A stretch of DNA of 64,000 bases from Fistularia commersonii (Eukaryota > Chordata > Actinopteri > Syngnathiformes > Fistulariidae). The notes beneath the pieces were generated by a model. That model was not told the origin of the DNA. It was given only the letters and a program-made list of their open reading frames with translations, and made no database searches. Below, in pieces: positions 39,006-49,118 of the stretch. Each line of letters begins with the position of its first letter. Positions within the stretch are counted from its first letter, which is position 1. Position numbers and translations under genes: made by a program. The stretch lies in the NCBI GenBank assembly GCA_037954325.1, contig JBBMNZ010000035.1, positions 4,050,001-4,114,000 of the forward strand. The letters run 5' to 3'.

Positions 39006-39177
39006 ATTATGATTTGAGGCGTTGCTACATCACTGCAAATGTGTAAAGGAAAAGGGATGGAACTGGGTTTTACAGAAACAAACGACAAAGTGATTGAGCT
39101 TCTCGGCGAGCTGTGCCCCTTTTCTGACGAAAGTGTTTTATTTAATGTGATTAGTGGGCGAAAAGGACGTCCTTGGT

Positions 39178-39370
39178 CAGGTGTTCCAAACTGATATTAG
39201 CTCAGGGGTCACATGGAGGAAAATCTATTCTCAAGTGGGTCGGCCGGGTAAATTCATGATATTAACTACTGTTAATGTACCTGTTGTTCAATTCCCCTCT
39301 TAAACCTGGTATCTTTTAGCTTTGTGAGCCAGATTAAACCAGTTTGTTGGCCTTGAGTTTGACACCCCTG
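39178..39370. mobile_element. Small hAT-like MITE, copy A only
   Basis: 193 bp beginning CAGGTGTTCCAAACT and ending AGTTTGACACCCCTG, which are inverted. It is flanked by 8-bp near-repeats TCCTTGGT (39170-39177) and TCCTCGGT (39371-39378). Copy B has the single uninterrupted site TCCTGGGT near 51676. Confidence 0.75.
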
Positions 39371-39715
39371 TCCTCGGTGATGCATTTTTAAGAACGTATC
39401 GCTTGCAAACTTCCAAACCATCACACCGAGACAGTTGACTTTGCTCAGAAAAAGCACCAATTGTCTTTGCTGATGGGAAAGAAAATGCTATTCTCTTTTC
39501 TTCTGACTGGTTATTTATACAGGCTGCTTCTGATATCATATATAAAACCCACTCTTCCCTGTTCTCATGTAAACCAAACCACAACCTCTCAGCCGTGAGT
39601 AAACTGTTCATTTAAACCTGTAATTAGCATTGACAGCGTAATGGTGTGCGCACAGCTAAGCTAGTATCGCTAAGCCCGTGATTGACAGCTCGATATGGCG
39701 AGGGGAGGTTCGTAC

Positions 39716-40053
39716 CTGAGCCATGTTCCACTGAGCCTGCTGCCCGGGCTGGATGGCGTACATGCCCTGGGCGGGCACCATGCCAGCGGCCATGGGGCCG
39801 GCCTGCGGGGCCATCATCCTGGGGGCCATGCCCATCACGCCGCTCGCGGGAGCGTTTCCCATGAAGCCGTTGGGCACCGTCATTCCGACCATCATGCCCG
39901 GACTGGGACCCATCATGGCGGCTCCGCTCTGCGCCATCATCGCCCCCATGACCGTCGTAGGCGGCATGGCCGTGCCCATGCCGGGGAAGGCCTGGTAACC
40001 GGCGGCGGCCTGGACGGGAAACTGCATCTGAGAGGCTCCCATGAACATGCCAG
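39716..40053 (-). pseudogene. smap1: Orphan smap1 exon 9 left in copy A
   Basis: 338 bp with intact acceptor and donor, encoding the same Met/Gly-rich segment as the functional exon at 52029-52366. I count two base differences, both synonymous. It lies more than 10 kb beyond the terminal smap1 exon in the direction of transcription, and the copy-A equivalents of exons 8 and 10 are gone. It therefore cannot form a complete gene on its own. It could be included only by read-through past 50494 with a new terminal exon, for which I see no evidence. The high identity against about 85% in nearby introns suggests recent conversion or constraint. Confidence 0.85.
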
Positions 40054-42070
40054 CTGAGGAGAGAGGGACATGAAGGACAGATGGATGAGCACATACGTGC
40101 TTGGATGGACACTTAAAAGGGTTCAAAGTTCTCACTTCCACTTGCGGTACCTTCTAATGCTAATGCTAAGTCTCCAGTAGCACTGAAATAACACATGGCG
40201 TTGTGCAAAAATAGACAGACCTGCGGAGTTTGGAGTATTTAAGACGCTGAAATACGTTTCAATCGACGCAAAAAAATGGCAGACTTTACCCCGTTTTTAC
40301 AGCTCTAGTGCCATCCCAACTGGATGGGTTGGGGGAAGAAGCCCGCAACTGATGATTAACAAGACTATTTCTTTCAGCTGCTGTGTCTGTGTGTGTTCCA
40401 GAGAAAACCGGATGATTACATTTCAATAATCTGTAGCCTCCCTCAGTGATAAAAAGCGTGTTGACCGCTGCGGCCAGAGCGTGATGCAACTCGGAGTCCT
40501 GTGGCGAGTTTATTTGTAGAAGCAACGCAAACAGCCTCTTCGAAGGAAAGATTTTTAAACGGGAGTCGTCAACAGAGGCTATAAGTGCCGGGTCCGACAA
40601 AGTCAGCGTAACACAACAATCTCACACCTTGTTCGGTCAGGGCCCGAACCCCAGACGCAGGGGTTGGGATGGGGACAAGAGGAAAGTGAACCTTCATCCT
40701 CCAGGTGACGTTTATTTTCTACACCGTTGACCTGAACGGTGTCAGATTTCGAAAATCACAGAATATCAAAGAGGAAAACAAACATCCACCAACCGACACT
40801 GACTCCGTGCTTTCGGCTGCAGGTCACCAGACCCCGGGGGCTCAGCCACGGCCTCTTGAGGCCTAAAAAGTCAAATTAGCTTAAAACAGTGTTAACCAAG
40901 GTGAGAAGGGCTGCGGCCCTCAGGAAAATGTGGCGATCGCAAACAAAATCCCCAACATTCAACCTCACGTTTCGCCCGAGTATCTGGTCGCTCTGGACCT
41001 TGCATGTCTGCTAGCATCTGCCGGCTAAGGCTAGCATTACATAGCCGTCTATTAGCCGCCTGGTTGTCGTTTCAGGAAAAACCTCCCGCACATTCACAAC
41101 AGTGAGCAGGTCAATGGCAATGAGGGGAAAATACATCCTAATTTTAACATTTTCATGGCAATAAATCAATTGTTTGGGGATCACCGCAATGCAGAAGCAG
41201 CTGTTAACTCTTTATTCCTTCAACATGGTGTACCTTTTTCTGTCTAGAGAAAACCGTAAGTCTCCTGACACCTCCGGCATGCATGTGCATGATCGCAATC
41301 TCGTTCATATCTTTGAATGTACAAAATATGCAGGTTTTTGTGCATTATTTTTGGTCATTTATAAGGAAATACTGACATGGGATGTTTCCCACTTTGTGTG
41401 TTTCATACAGATTATGGCTTACCATGGCGTTTTCAGTCACAAGCTGTGAAAATTAATTTTCAATACTAAAATTTAAAAAACGTATCTTCAGTGTTCAAGG
41501 ACAGGCTGACCAACCAGGCCTTTCATAGGAATAAAAAAAAAGTGGTTCAGGTGTTTTGTGACAGAAGGTATCGTTGGGGGATAATAAGTTTAAAAAATGT
41601 GATTGATTTAAATGAAAAAAAAGGTCATATTGCATCTGTGTTTTCATATTCAAAATATTTTCCTTTCTCATCAAATTTTTCAATATATTAGCCCACTTTT
41701 ATTCATTCTTTTGAATTTCATTTTTATATTTTTAACTTTTATGGTCTTTATTTTTAAAGCAAACATACTGCTATAAATGGGCCTAAGACTGTCAATAATC
41801 AACCACCTAGATGATCTATATTCCTATTTGTCCCCGCGGGGAAAACAACCATCGCCATAGCGACCGATCAACGAGGCTCGGAGACGGACAAACGCTGGAT
41901 CGGTTTGGATTGCGAGGCAAGGGTTAACGTGAGAGGGGCTCCGACATGATGGAGCGCAGACGGCGCCTTATTGAACACTTGGCGCAATCGAAGCGAGGCG
42001 TGTTTTGATAAAAGTGTGTTGAAATCAATCCCACAGACGCACGCTTACAGAACATCATTCCTTCCAAAGT

Positions 42071-42116
<46 letters not shown>

Positions 42117-42248
42117 TTCTGCAAGTGTCCTCAGAAGATTGGAAAGAAACTGAGCCCCATCCTTAGAGACAGGCGGGGGTTGTCAGGTCGAGGAGAGCCT
42201 TCCCTCCTGGCCTCCCTCCCCCCGGGGAACCACCCTCGGACCGCCGCT

Positions 42249-42254
42249 ATATCT
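42249..42254 (+). promoter_or_regulatory. Weak TATA-like element, keratin B
   Basis: TATATC, paralogous to 29703-29708, 106 bp before the start at 42355. Confidence 0.3.
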
Positions 42255-42354
42255 ACAGCCTCGTCCTCCGTTCGGTTCCACTCCTGTCAGCAGACGTCCG
42301 ACGTCCCTCTCCTCGCGTCTCTTCTCCGGTCAGCTAGCAACCATAAACACATCC

Positions 42355-45225
42355 ATGATGTTCCCCGGTACCTTCGTCGGGCAGCAAAGCCAGCAGATCC
42401 AGAGCCACAAGAAGATGGTGTGCCCCAAGCCGTACCGCTTCACCGAAGCGGTGGCGATCTGCGAGCCCGCATCCATAAACGCCTGGAAGCAAAGACCCTC
42501 CGTGGATTTCCGGTCCAGCTGTTATGACTTCTCCAGGTACGGCGCCGGGGGCCACCACTCTCACGAAATGCAACGCTATTTGACATCTGGGATCTCGGCG
42601 TACACCAGGACTCTACGGAGAAGATACCTCACTTGACGTCCGGCTCAATCGTTTAAATGTCTATTTCTGTGACTCTTCTTCTTCCAGGAGGTCTTTGGAC
42701 CGGGTGAAGGTGGATCGGAACAAGTTCGAACTGATCTGCGGTCCCGACCCGGGTGCCTTCCACCTGAACGAGAAGGCCACCATGCAGATGCTGAACGACC
42801 GCCTGGCCGCCTACTTGGAGACGGTGCGCTCGCTGGAGGCGGCCAACATGAGCCTGGAGATCAAGATCAGGGAGTATTATGAGAAGAAGGGCCCTGCCAA
42901 AGAGAGGGACAACAGCAAGTACTTGACCATCATCACTGACCTGAGGAACAAGGTAAGGCGTGGGAGCCATGCGAGCTTCTGAAGCCATCAAAGATCACCT
43001 GACCCAACATTCATTGTGTAGAGCTTGTAGACTTAGACCTGTAAAGAGAAAAAAAACACTAAACATCTACCTAGGCTCGGGAAAGAGGTATGGCGTAGTT
43101 ATCCCACAAAAGCAATAAATAATTGGAATAGAAACACGGAAAAATGAGTTGATAAATTCACTGATGACATGAATCAGGGGGAAAAAAAAAAGCAAAAGAA
43201 GCGCTCTTCAGAGCAATAACAAAAATAATTCAGTCCTTACTCCAAAAATGAATCACAAAAAAATTATCCCAATAAATGTGTGTTATCCAATAACTGGGTT
43301 GAATCAGTGGGAGTACTCTGATTTGGTGTCTTATTTGGGGTCTTATCTGGTAACGAAGTGATCCAATATGAGGTTCCTCTGAGAAAGTCAAACGGTTTGC
43401 CAAACTGCTTTCTTGATTCCTATATTACTACATTTTAGTGGCCATATTTTCATAGGGGTTACAATTGTTAATTGCAGACCCGACACCGAGGCAGGAGTCA
43501 ATCCCAGCTGTCGCTCAGCTGGAGGAGGCCTTTAACCCTTTAACTGCTCACCTGTCCATCACAGGGCAACATATAGGGGCAAACAACCATTCACATCGTC
43601 ATGGCAACAGATGCTAAACAATGAATCCCCCGCCCGACCGTTGTTCTTCCCTTCAGATCACCTGCGCTACCACCACCAACGCCAGCCTCCTGCTCAAGAT
43701 CGACAACGCCAAACTGGCGGCGGAAGACTTCAAAATCAAGTAGGTCTCCGTCCCCGTGGAAACGTCCACCGCTTCTTCTCGCATCGTTCAAGAACGGTCA
43801 TTCCAAGTTCTTTCTACCAGATTCGAGCAGGAGCGCATGCTGTACCAGTCGGTGTCGGCCGACGTGGCCAACCTGCGGCGAATGCTGGACCAGATGACCC
43901 TGATGAAGGCGGACCTGGAGTTGCAGATCGAGACCCTGCATGACGAGCTGATCTGCCTGAAGAAGTATCACATCGAGGTTCGGGAACTTCCTGACTCCTG
44001 GCCAAAGACAAGCGGAGAAAGAACCCTCGCTGACGTTTTCACTTCTGCAGGAAGTGACGGCGCTGCGTTGCAAGCTCACCGGCAAGATCAGCGTGGAGGT
44101 GGACGCCGCTCCCCAGCCGGACCTCGCCAGGATCCTGGGGGAGATCCGGGCCAAGTATGAAGCCATCACCCTAAAATACCGGGAGGAACAACACGCCTGG
44201 TTTACCCAGAAGGTGACAGGACACATGTCAAAACAAAAAAACAGAAGCCAATCACCTTCATGCCCAACGATGTCCTCTCCTTTTTCATCCCTCGCTCCAG
44301 ACATCATCCTTGAAAAAGGATGTGGACGTCAAAACGGAGACAATCCAGACGTCCAAGACGGAGATCTGCGAACTGCGGCGTTCCTACCAGAGCCTGGAGA
44401 TCGATTTGCAGTCTCAGATCAGCTTGGTGATGAAAACAAAACAAAACATCTGCTCGCATCTCAGACAGGTTTTTTTTTTCTTCCCTTGAATGAGCGAAAC
44501 TCCCTGACCACCTTGGATCTTTGTCTTCTGCCGCCTTGCAGAGGGCGGCGCTAGAAACCACGCTGAGGGAGACGGAGGCCCACTACAGCTTCACCCTCAG
44601 CGAGTTCCAGAAGAAGATCAACTTGATGGAAGCGGGGGTTAGCGACCTGCTAGGCAAGATCGAGTACCACAGGCAGCAGTACACGATCCTGTTCGACATC
44701 AAGGTCCGGCTGGAGCACGAGATCGCCACCTACAGGAGCCTGCTGGAGGAGCAGGAGTGCAGGTGGAACATCTGACACAGATCTGCACATTCAGGGAAAA
44801 TAGTCTCTGGCTAATTTCTGTTTTCCCCTCTTTCTCCCCTTTGTTTTGAAGGAAAATCATTGATGGTAAGTAACATCTGAGTGAGGCGTGTTTGAGTATG
44901 TTGCCATGGCAACGGTTGGTTCTTCTCTGGTGTCACAGGGGGCACCAAGCAGGTCATCCAAACTACCACCAAAATCCCTCAGCAAACCACCCAGCAGTAC
45001 ACCCTGCAGACCAGCCCGAAAATCACCCAGCAAACCACCCAGCAGTACACCCTGCAGACCAGCCCGAAAATTAGTCAGCAAACCACCCTGCAGACCACCC
45101 TGCAGACCAGCCCGAAAATCACCCAGCAAACCACCCAGCAAACCACCCAGCAAACCACCCAGCAGTACACCCAGCAAACCAGCCAGCAAACCAGCCAGCA
45201 AACCAGCCAGACCACCTTCAAGTGA
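42355..45225 (+). CDS. Atypical type I keratin, copy B (nine coding exons)
   Basis: Paralogue of 29798-32385. Exons: 42355-42536, 42688-42952, 43657-43739, 43821-43977, 44051-44212, 44301-44426, 44542-44762, 44852-44865, 44939-45225; 498 residues. The first start codon of copy A is ATA here, so translation should begin four codons later at 42355. The Cys-containing head is strongly diverged (MMFPGTFVGQQSQQIQSH). The rod (about 88-398) is well conserved. The tail is about 40 residues longer because three 48-bp units (44980-45123) encode QQYTLQTSPK-type repeats. The 14-nt micro-exon and head intron are retained. The open frame through all exons and conserved splice sites argue it is functional. 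Confidence 0.9.
44900..44913 (+). promoter_or_regulatory. Palindromic RFX-type X-box in last intron, copy B
   Basis: GTTGCCATGGCAAC, identical to the site in copy A. Confidence 0.35.
44980..45123 (+). repeat. Three 48-bp coding repeats in keratin B tail
   Basis: Units 44980-45027, 45028-45075 and 45076-45123, each in frame (16 codons), followed by about three 12-bp CAAACCACCCAG units. Copy A lacks the 48-bp form. Confidence 0.9.
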
Positions 45226-45281
45226 ACGGTACCCATGAAGGCACCGCCAGTTTCTTGTCACACTCACATACACCTTGTCTA

Positions 45282-45287
45282 ATTAAA
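45282..45287 (+). terminator. Polyadenylation signal, keratin B
   Basis: ATTAAA 57 bp after the stop codon, conserved with copy A. Confidence 0.5.
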
Positions 45288-46768
45288 GCTGTTACAGGAG
45301 AAAAAGGGAAAGTGCTCAGAAAACATGTAGGCCGAATTGAAGTCAGTCCGTGGAGGGGTTTGATGAAACGGCACGTGCAACTCAAGATGAAGCGCACGTA
45401 CATGTGCGCGTGCGGTTGTGTTTACGATGCAAGAAATAAACTAAATGGTGAACATATGCTCGCTCGTGTTGTGTTGTCACTTGGCCGGAATCAAGAGTGA
45501 ATCTTTTCAAAGCCCTGAATATCCGGCGTTCAAAACGGTTGTTGTGGCAACCAAGCTGGCTGACACAACAGCGCCGCTGTCAGGTGACCGACGAGCAGCT
45601 GGAACAGTCAACAACACAAACAGTAACCTTTTAAACCCAGCGTCTTGGAGCCGGGATACATGGCAGGAATGCAGTCTGACACAAAATGGCCGCCACAGAG
45701 CCGGAATGGGGGATTCAGCGCAGCACTTTCACCCCTTCTGAGAGGCGCTACAGAGCCGCCTCTCGGGCCCCCCGTCAATCTGTGTGAGTTTTTAATGTGA
45801 CGGACAAAGCTAGATGTGACTGTGTGTGTGTGTGTTTTCTCCGCACTTCATCAGTAGCAGAGATTAAACCGAAGTCCCGTCAAAAGTTCAAGATTCCCTC
45901 ATAATGTTGTAATGTGTGCTTTGGACGGGAGGCTTCAAGACAGGATCAGATCCGACCCCCCTTCTTCTGGGAACCTCGTACCACTTGCCCATATTTGGGC
46001 CATTTGTTTGCACTGGTGTGCGCCCTCCTCTCCCCCCATGCCGCTGCAATGATGGTTTCATGACAGCGTGGCTCTGCGAGAACCCCAAATAGAGCTGACA
46101 AAGTGTCTCATTAGTGTGAAAAATTCGCCGCCGCGGCTTCGGCAGCTTATCCAGAGCATTTTTTGTCATGATCGGGGCTTATGGACGGCGCGGTTTGATT
46201 TCACAGCCTTGCTTCTTTCTCAAGACGTTTCTCGGATGCTAATAGGCAACATCCCAGTCCACTAATGTCCTGAACAATATCTCCGCAGCTGCCAAGTAAC
46301 ACAAACACAACAGATTCCAGAACAGGAGTATAAATAAAAAAAAAGTGGCTTGACAGCTGGACAAATAAAGACTTTCAAGAAGTTTGATGTTACAGTGCAG
46401 GAAGGTGGAGCGGGATTACCAATGAAACCCTTTTTTTTCTTTTTTTTAAACAACATGTGGTTAAAAAGGAGGATTAATCCAAATTGCACCCTCGAGATTG
46501 GGATCTTGGTGTAACAAACTTTCCCAATAAATGGATAAAAACGCTCTATAACATGACTACAATGACGCTGCTGCCAACAAAATGCCCCCCCCTTTCCCCC
46601 CTGTTAGAAATGCCACTGATGACGGCCACAAAGAGATTTTTAAACAAAGTGAAGGTGAAGAAAAGCATTGCCACATTATAAACAAACACACGCAGTACAA
46701 GCTTAAACCACTCGGAGGCAGAAATTACACATTTTTTGAAGACTTAATTGTCCTGAGGCGTGAACAAA

Positions 46769-47615
46769 CACTACATGGCCAAAAGTATTTGCTCACCTGC
46801 CTTGACACGCATTTGAACTTAAGTGACATCCCATTCTTAATCCATAGGGTTCACTATGACGTTGGTCCACCCTTTGCGGCTTGAACAGCCTCAACTCTTC
46901 TGCAAAGGTTGTCCAAGATACAAGAGTGTGTTTATGGGTTGTTTTTTTTCTTACCATTCTTCCAGAAGCACATTTGTGAGGTCACACACTGATGTTGGAC
47001 GAGAAGGCCTGGCTTTCAGTCGCCGCTCTAATTCATCCCAAAGGTGTTCAATCGGGTTGAGGTCAGGAGTCTGTGCAGGCCGGTCAAGTTCATCCATACC
47101 GGACTCTGTCATCCATGTTTTTATGGAGTTTTCTTTGTGCACTGGTGCACAGTCATGTTGGAAAAGGAAGGGTCCAGCTGCTCACTGTGCCCACAAAGTT
47201 GGAAGTTTGGAATTGTCCAAAATGCCTTGGTATGTTGAAGCTTTCGGAGTTCCTTTCACTGGAACTAAGGGGCCGAGCCCAGCTCATGAAGAACAACCCC
47301 ACACCATAATCCCTTCTCCACTAAACAATGCAGTCAGACAAGTACCGTTCTCCTGGAAACCACCAAACCCAGACTCATCCATCAAATTGCCAGATGGAGA
47401 AGAGCGATTTGTCACTCAAGAGAACAAGTCTCTACTGCTCTAGAGTCCAGCAACAGCATGTTTTACATCACTGCGTCCGACACTTTGCATTGCACTTTGC
47501 TGATCTGAAGGCCACATGAAGTTTGGAGGTCTGTAGCCATTGACTCTGCAGAAAGTTGGCAACCTCTTGGCACAATGCGCCTCAGCATCCGCTGACCCTG
47601 CTCCGTCAGTTTACG
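46769..47615 (-). mobile_element. Truncated Tc1-like transposon, copy B only
   Basis: The left end reads CACTACATGGCCAAAAGTAT, typical of a fish Tc1 terminal repeat. On the minus strand 46951-47142 keeps part of the transposase C-terminal region, with the PAQTPDLNPIEHLWDELERR signature around the last catalytic acidic residue. The rest is broken by frameshifts, and the other end is missing. It stands where copy A has about 1.7 kb of different sequence, including the tandem triplication. Inactive. Confidence 0.85.
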
Positions 47616-48548
47616 TGACGTAAATGGTTCCAGAGCGGCTCTTTCTTTCTTATTAAAAAAAAACAAACTGTTCTAGCAAACTCGAGGGCTGGTATCTGCA
47701 ATGTTTAGTTGTGAAAGGTCAAAAGGGTTGAGCTGACCAGGAAGGTGTGAGATACACTGGTATGTGTCTGTGTGTGTGTGTGTGTGTCTGTGCTTGGCAA
47801 AAACAACACCAGATCAAGAAATAAGGGGCAGGGCTTTGGGATTCTGTCAAGAACTGGATAGTTCTTATTTACTGGTACTATCAGTGAGTGGTGATTTAGT
47901 ACGGAAGTGTGGATGTGGTTATGGGGGGGGTTGTGACAGATGGACACGCACACGCACACACTTCACTTCACCCTGGTTTTACAAGTTCTGGTAAAAAGTG
48001 AATGCATAAGTTTGAGCCTAATCATTAAAAAAAAGTCAGAAAGAGGTTGAAATATTCCTAATTTATAACAGGATGAAAATCAACTGCACCAAATAATCTG
48101 TGTTTAGTCTTGGATGCCTATAATTATTTGATTGTAATTTTTCTTTTCAACAAATTATTTCCAATGACTGACTTTGATTACGTAATGACTTACACAGAGA
48201 CGATTTTACTCATTGTTAAACGCTGTAAATAAATGCAACATAATTTTCAAGACATAAATTGTAATTATCGAATGCAGATTTTCCAAACGCACGGCCCTGA
48301 ACACGTGTGGGCGTGTACAGCTGGACAGGTAAGGCGGAAGTTGTGCTTGCAGTGTTTATGACCTGGAGTACATCTTGTTTTATGATCACAAAATAAACAT
48401 TTTTGACTTGCAAACCAGGAAGTGTCCTCATAATCTGCAGTATAAGTAAAACTGGCCAGAGCGGTGATTATCCTCCATGTCTTACGTGTTTGCAGAGACA
48501 TGACGGATGTTGAGTGTTGCAAAAGAGGGAACCAAGCTTTTGGGTAAA

Positions 48549-48906
48549 TATACACTGCTCAAAAAAATAAAGGGAACACTAAAATAACACATCCTAGATC
48601 TGAATGAATGAAATATACTCATGAAATACTTCTTCACAAAGTTGAATGTGCTGACAGCAAAAACACAAAATGATCAATGGAAATCAAATGTCTGAACCCA
48701 TGGAGGTCTGGATTTGGAGTCAAACTCAAAATGAAAGTGGAAAAACACACGACAGGCCAATGCAAATTTAATGTAATGTCCTTAAAACAAGTCAAAACGA
48801 ATCAGCGTTGCTTCCTGAGTGGACAGTTTGATTTCACAGACCTGTGATTGACTTGGAGTTACATTGTGTTGTATTAAGTGTTCCCTTTACTTTTTTGAGC
48901 AGTATA
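48549..48906. mobile_element. MITE (Tc1-like ends), copy 2, with empty site in copy A
   Basis: About 355 bp with inverted ends: TACACTGCTCAAAAAAATAA at the left and TTTACTTTTTTGAGCAGTAT at the right. The flanks join as AAATA and GTTTAACTG. Copy A shows the uninterrupted AAATACAGTTTAACTG near 36430, so the insertion followed the duplication. Homologous to 9205-9555. Confidence 0.85.
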
Positions 48907-49104
48907 GTTTAACTGAAAATTTCAAAGGAAAACTTGCTGTGGGGCTTCAAGTTCGTTCAAATAATCCCGCTGGATCAATGTTTAAAAGCTAAATAAAGGT
49001 ATAAATCACACCGTGCATGCAGCCTTTGCATCCATGACAGTACAGACTTTAAAAGGCAGGATTTTTGTGCAGTTCTTACTCCTTCCCTCAAAACTGTGTT
49101 AATG

Positions 49105-49118
49105 GCGCCATCTAGTGG
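49105..49118 (-). promoter_or_regulatory. CTCF-like motif, copy B
   Basis: Minus strand CCACTAGATGGCGC, a full match to the CTCF core consensus. Copy A differs by one base inside the core. Confidence 0.45.

Larger units (their letters stand above)
32450..39715. other. Noncoding part of copy A
   Basis: No supported gene. It holds a (GT)n tract at about 34601-34641, a degenerate 350-400-bp tandem triplication (34750-35740), the template-switch-like junction where smap1 exon 10 was lost (37740-37790), a SINE piece (38838-39005) and a hAT MITE (39178-39370). Open frames such as 36953-37378 have diverged counterparts in copy B and no domain-like content. Confidence 0.55.
27330..40390. repeat. Tandem segmental duplication, copy A
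   Basis: Matches copy B (40390-53545) in the same order and orientation: spacer, keratin gene, flanking noncoding DNA, then the 3' part of smap1 on the opposite strand. The offset between copies drifts from about 13.07 kb at the left to 12.31 kb at the right because of private insertions and deletions. Identity by eye ranges from about 85% in introns to over 99% at the smap1 exon. Copy A has lost the smap1 exons equivalent to 8 and 10 and has gained a SINE and a small hAT MITE. Confidence 0.88.

Noticed and set aside
39695..40057. Plus-strand His/Gly-rich frame, repeated at 52008-52370
   Set aside because: It is the reverse strand of smap1 exon 9; the minus strand is the coding one.
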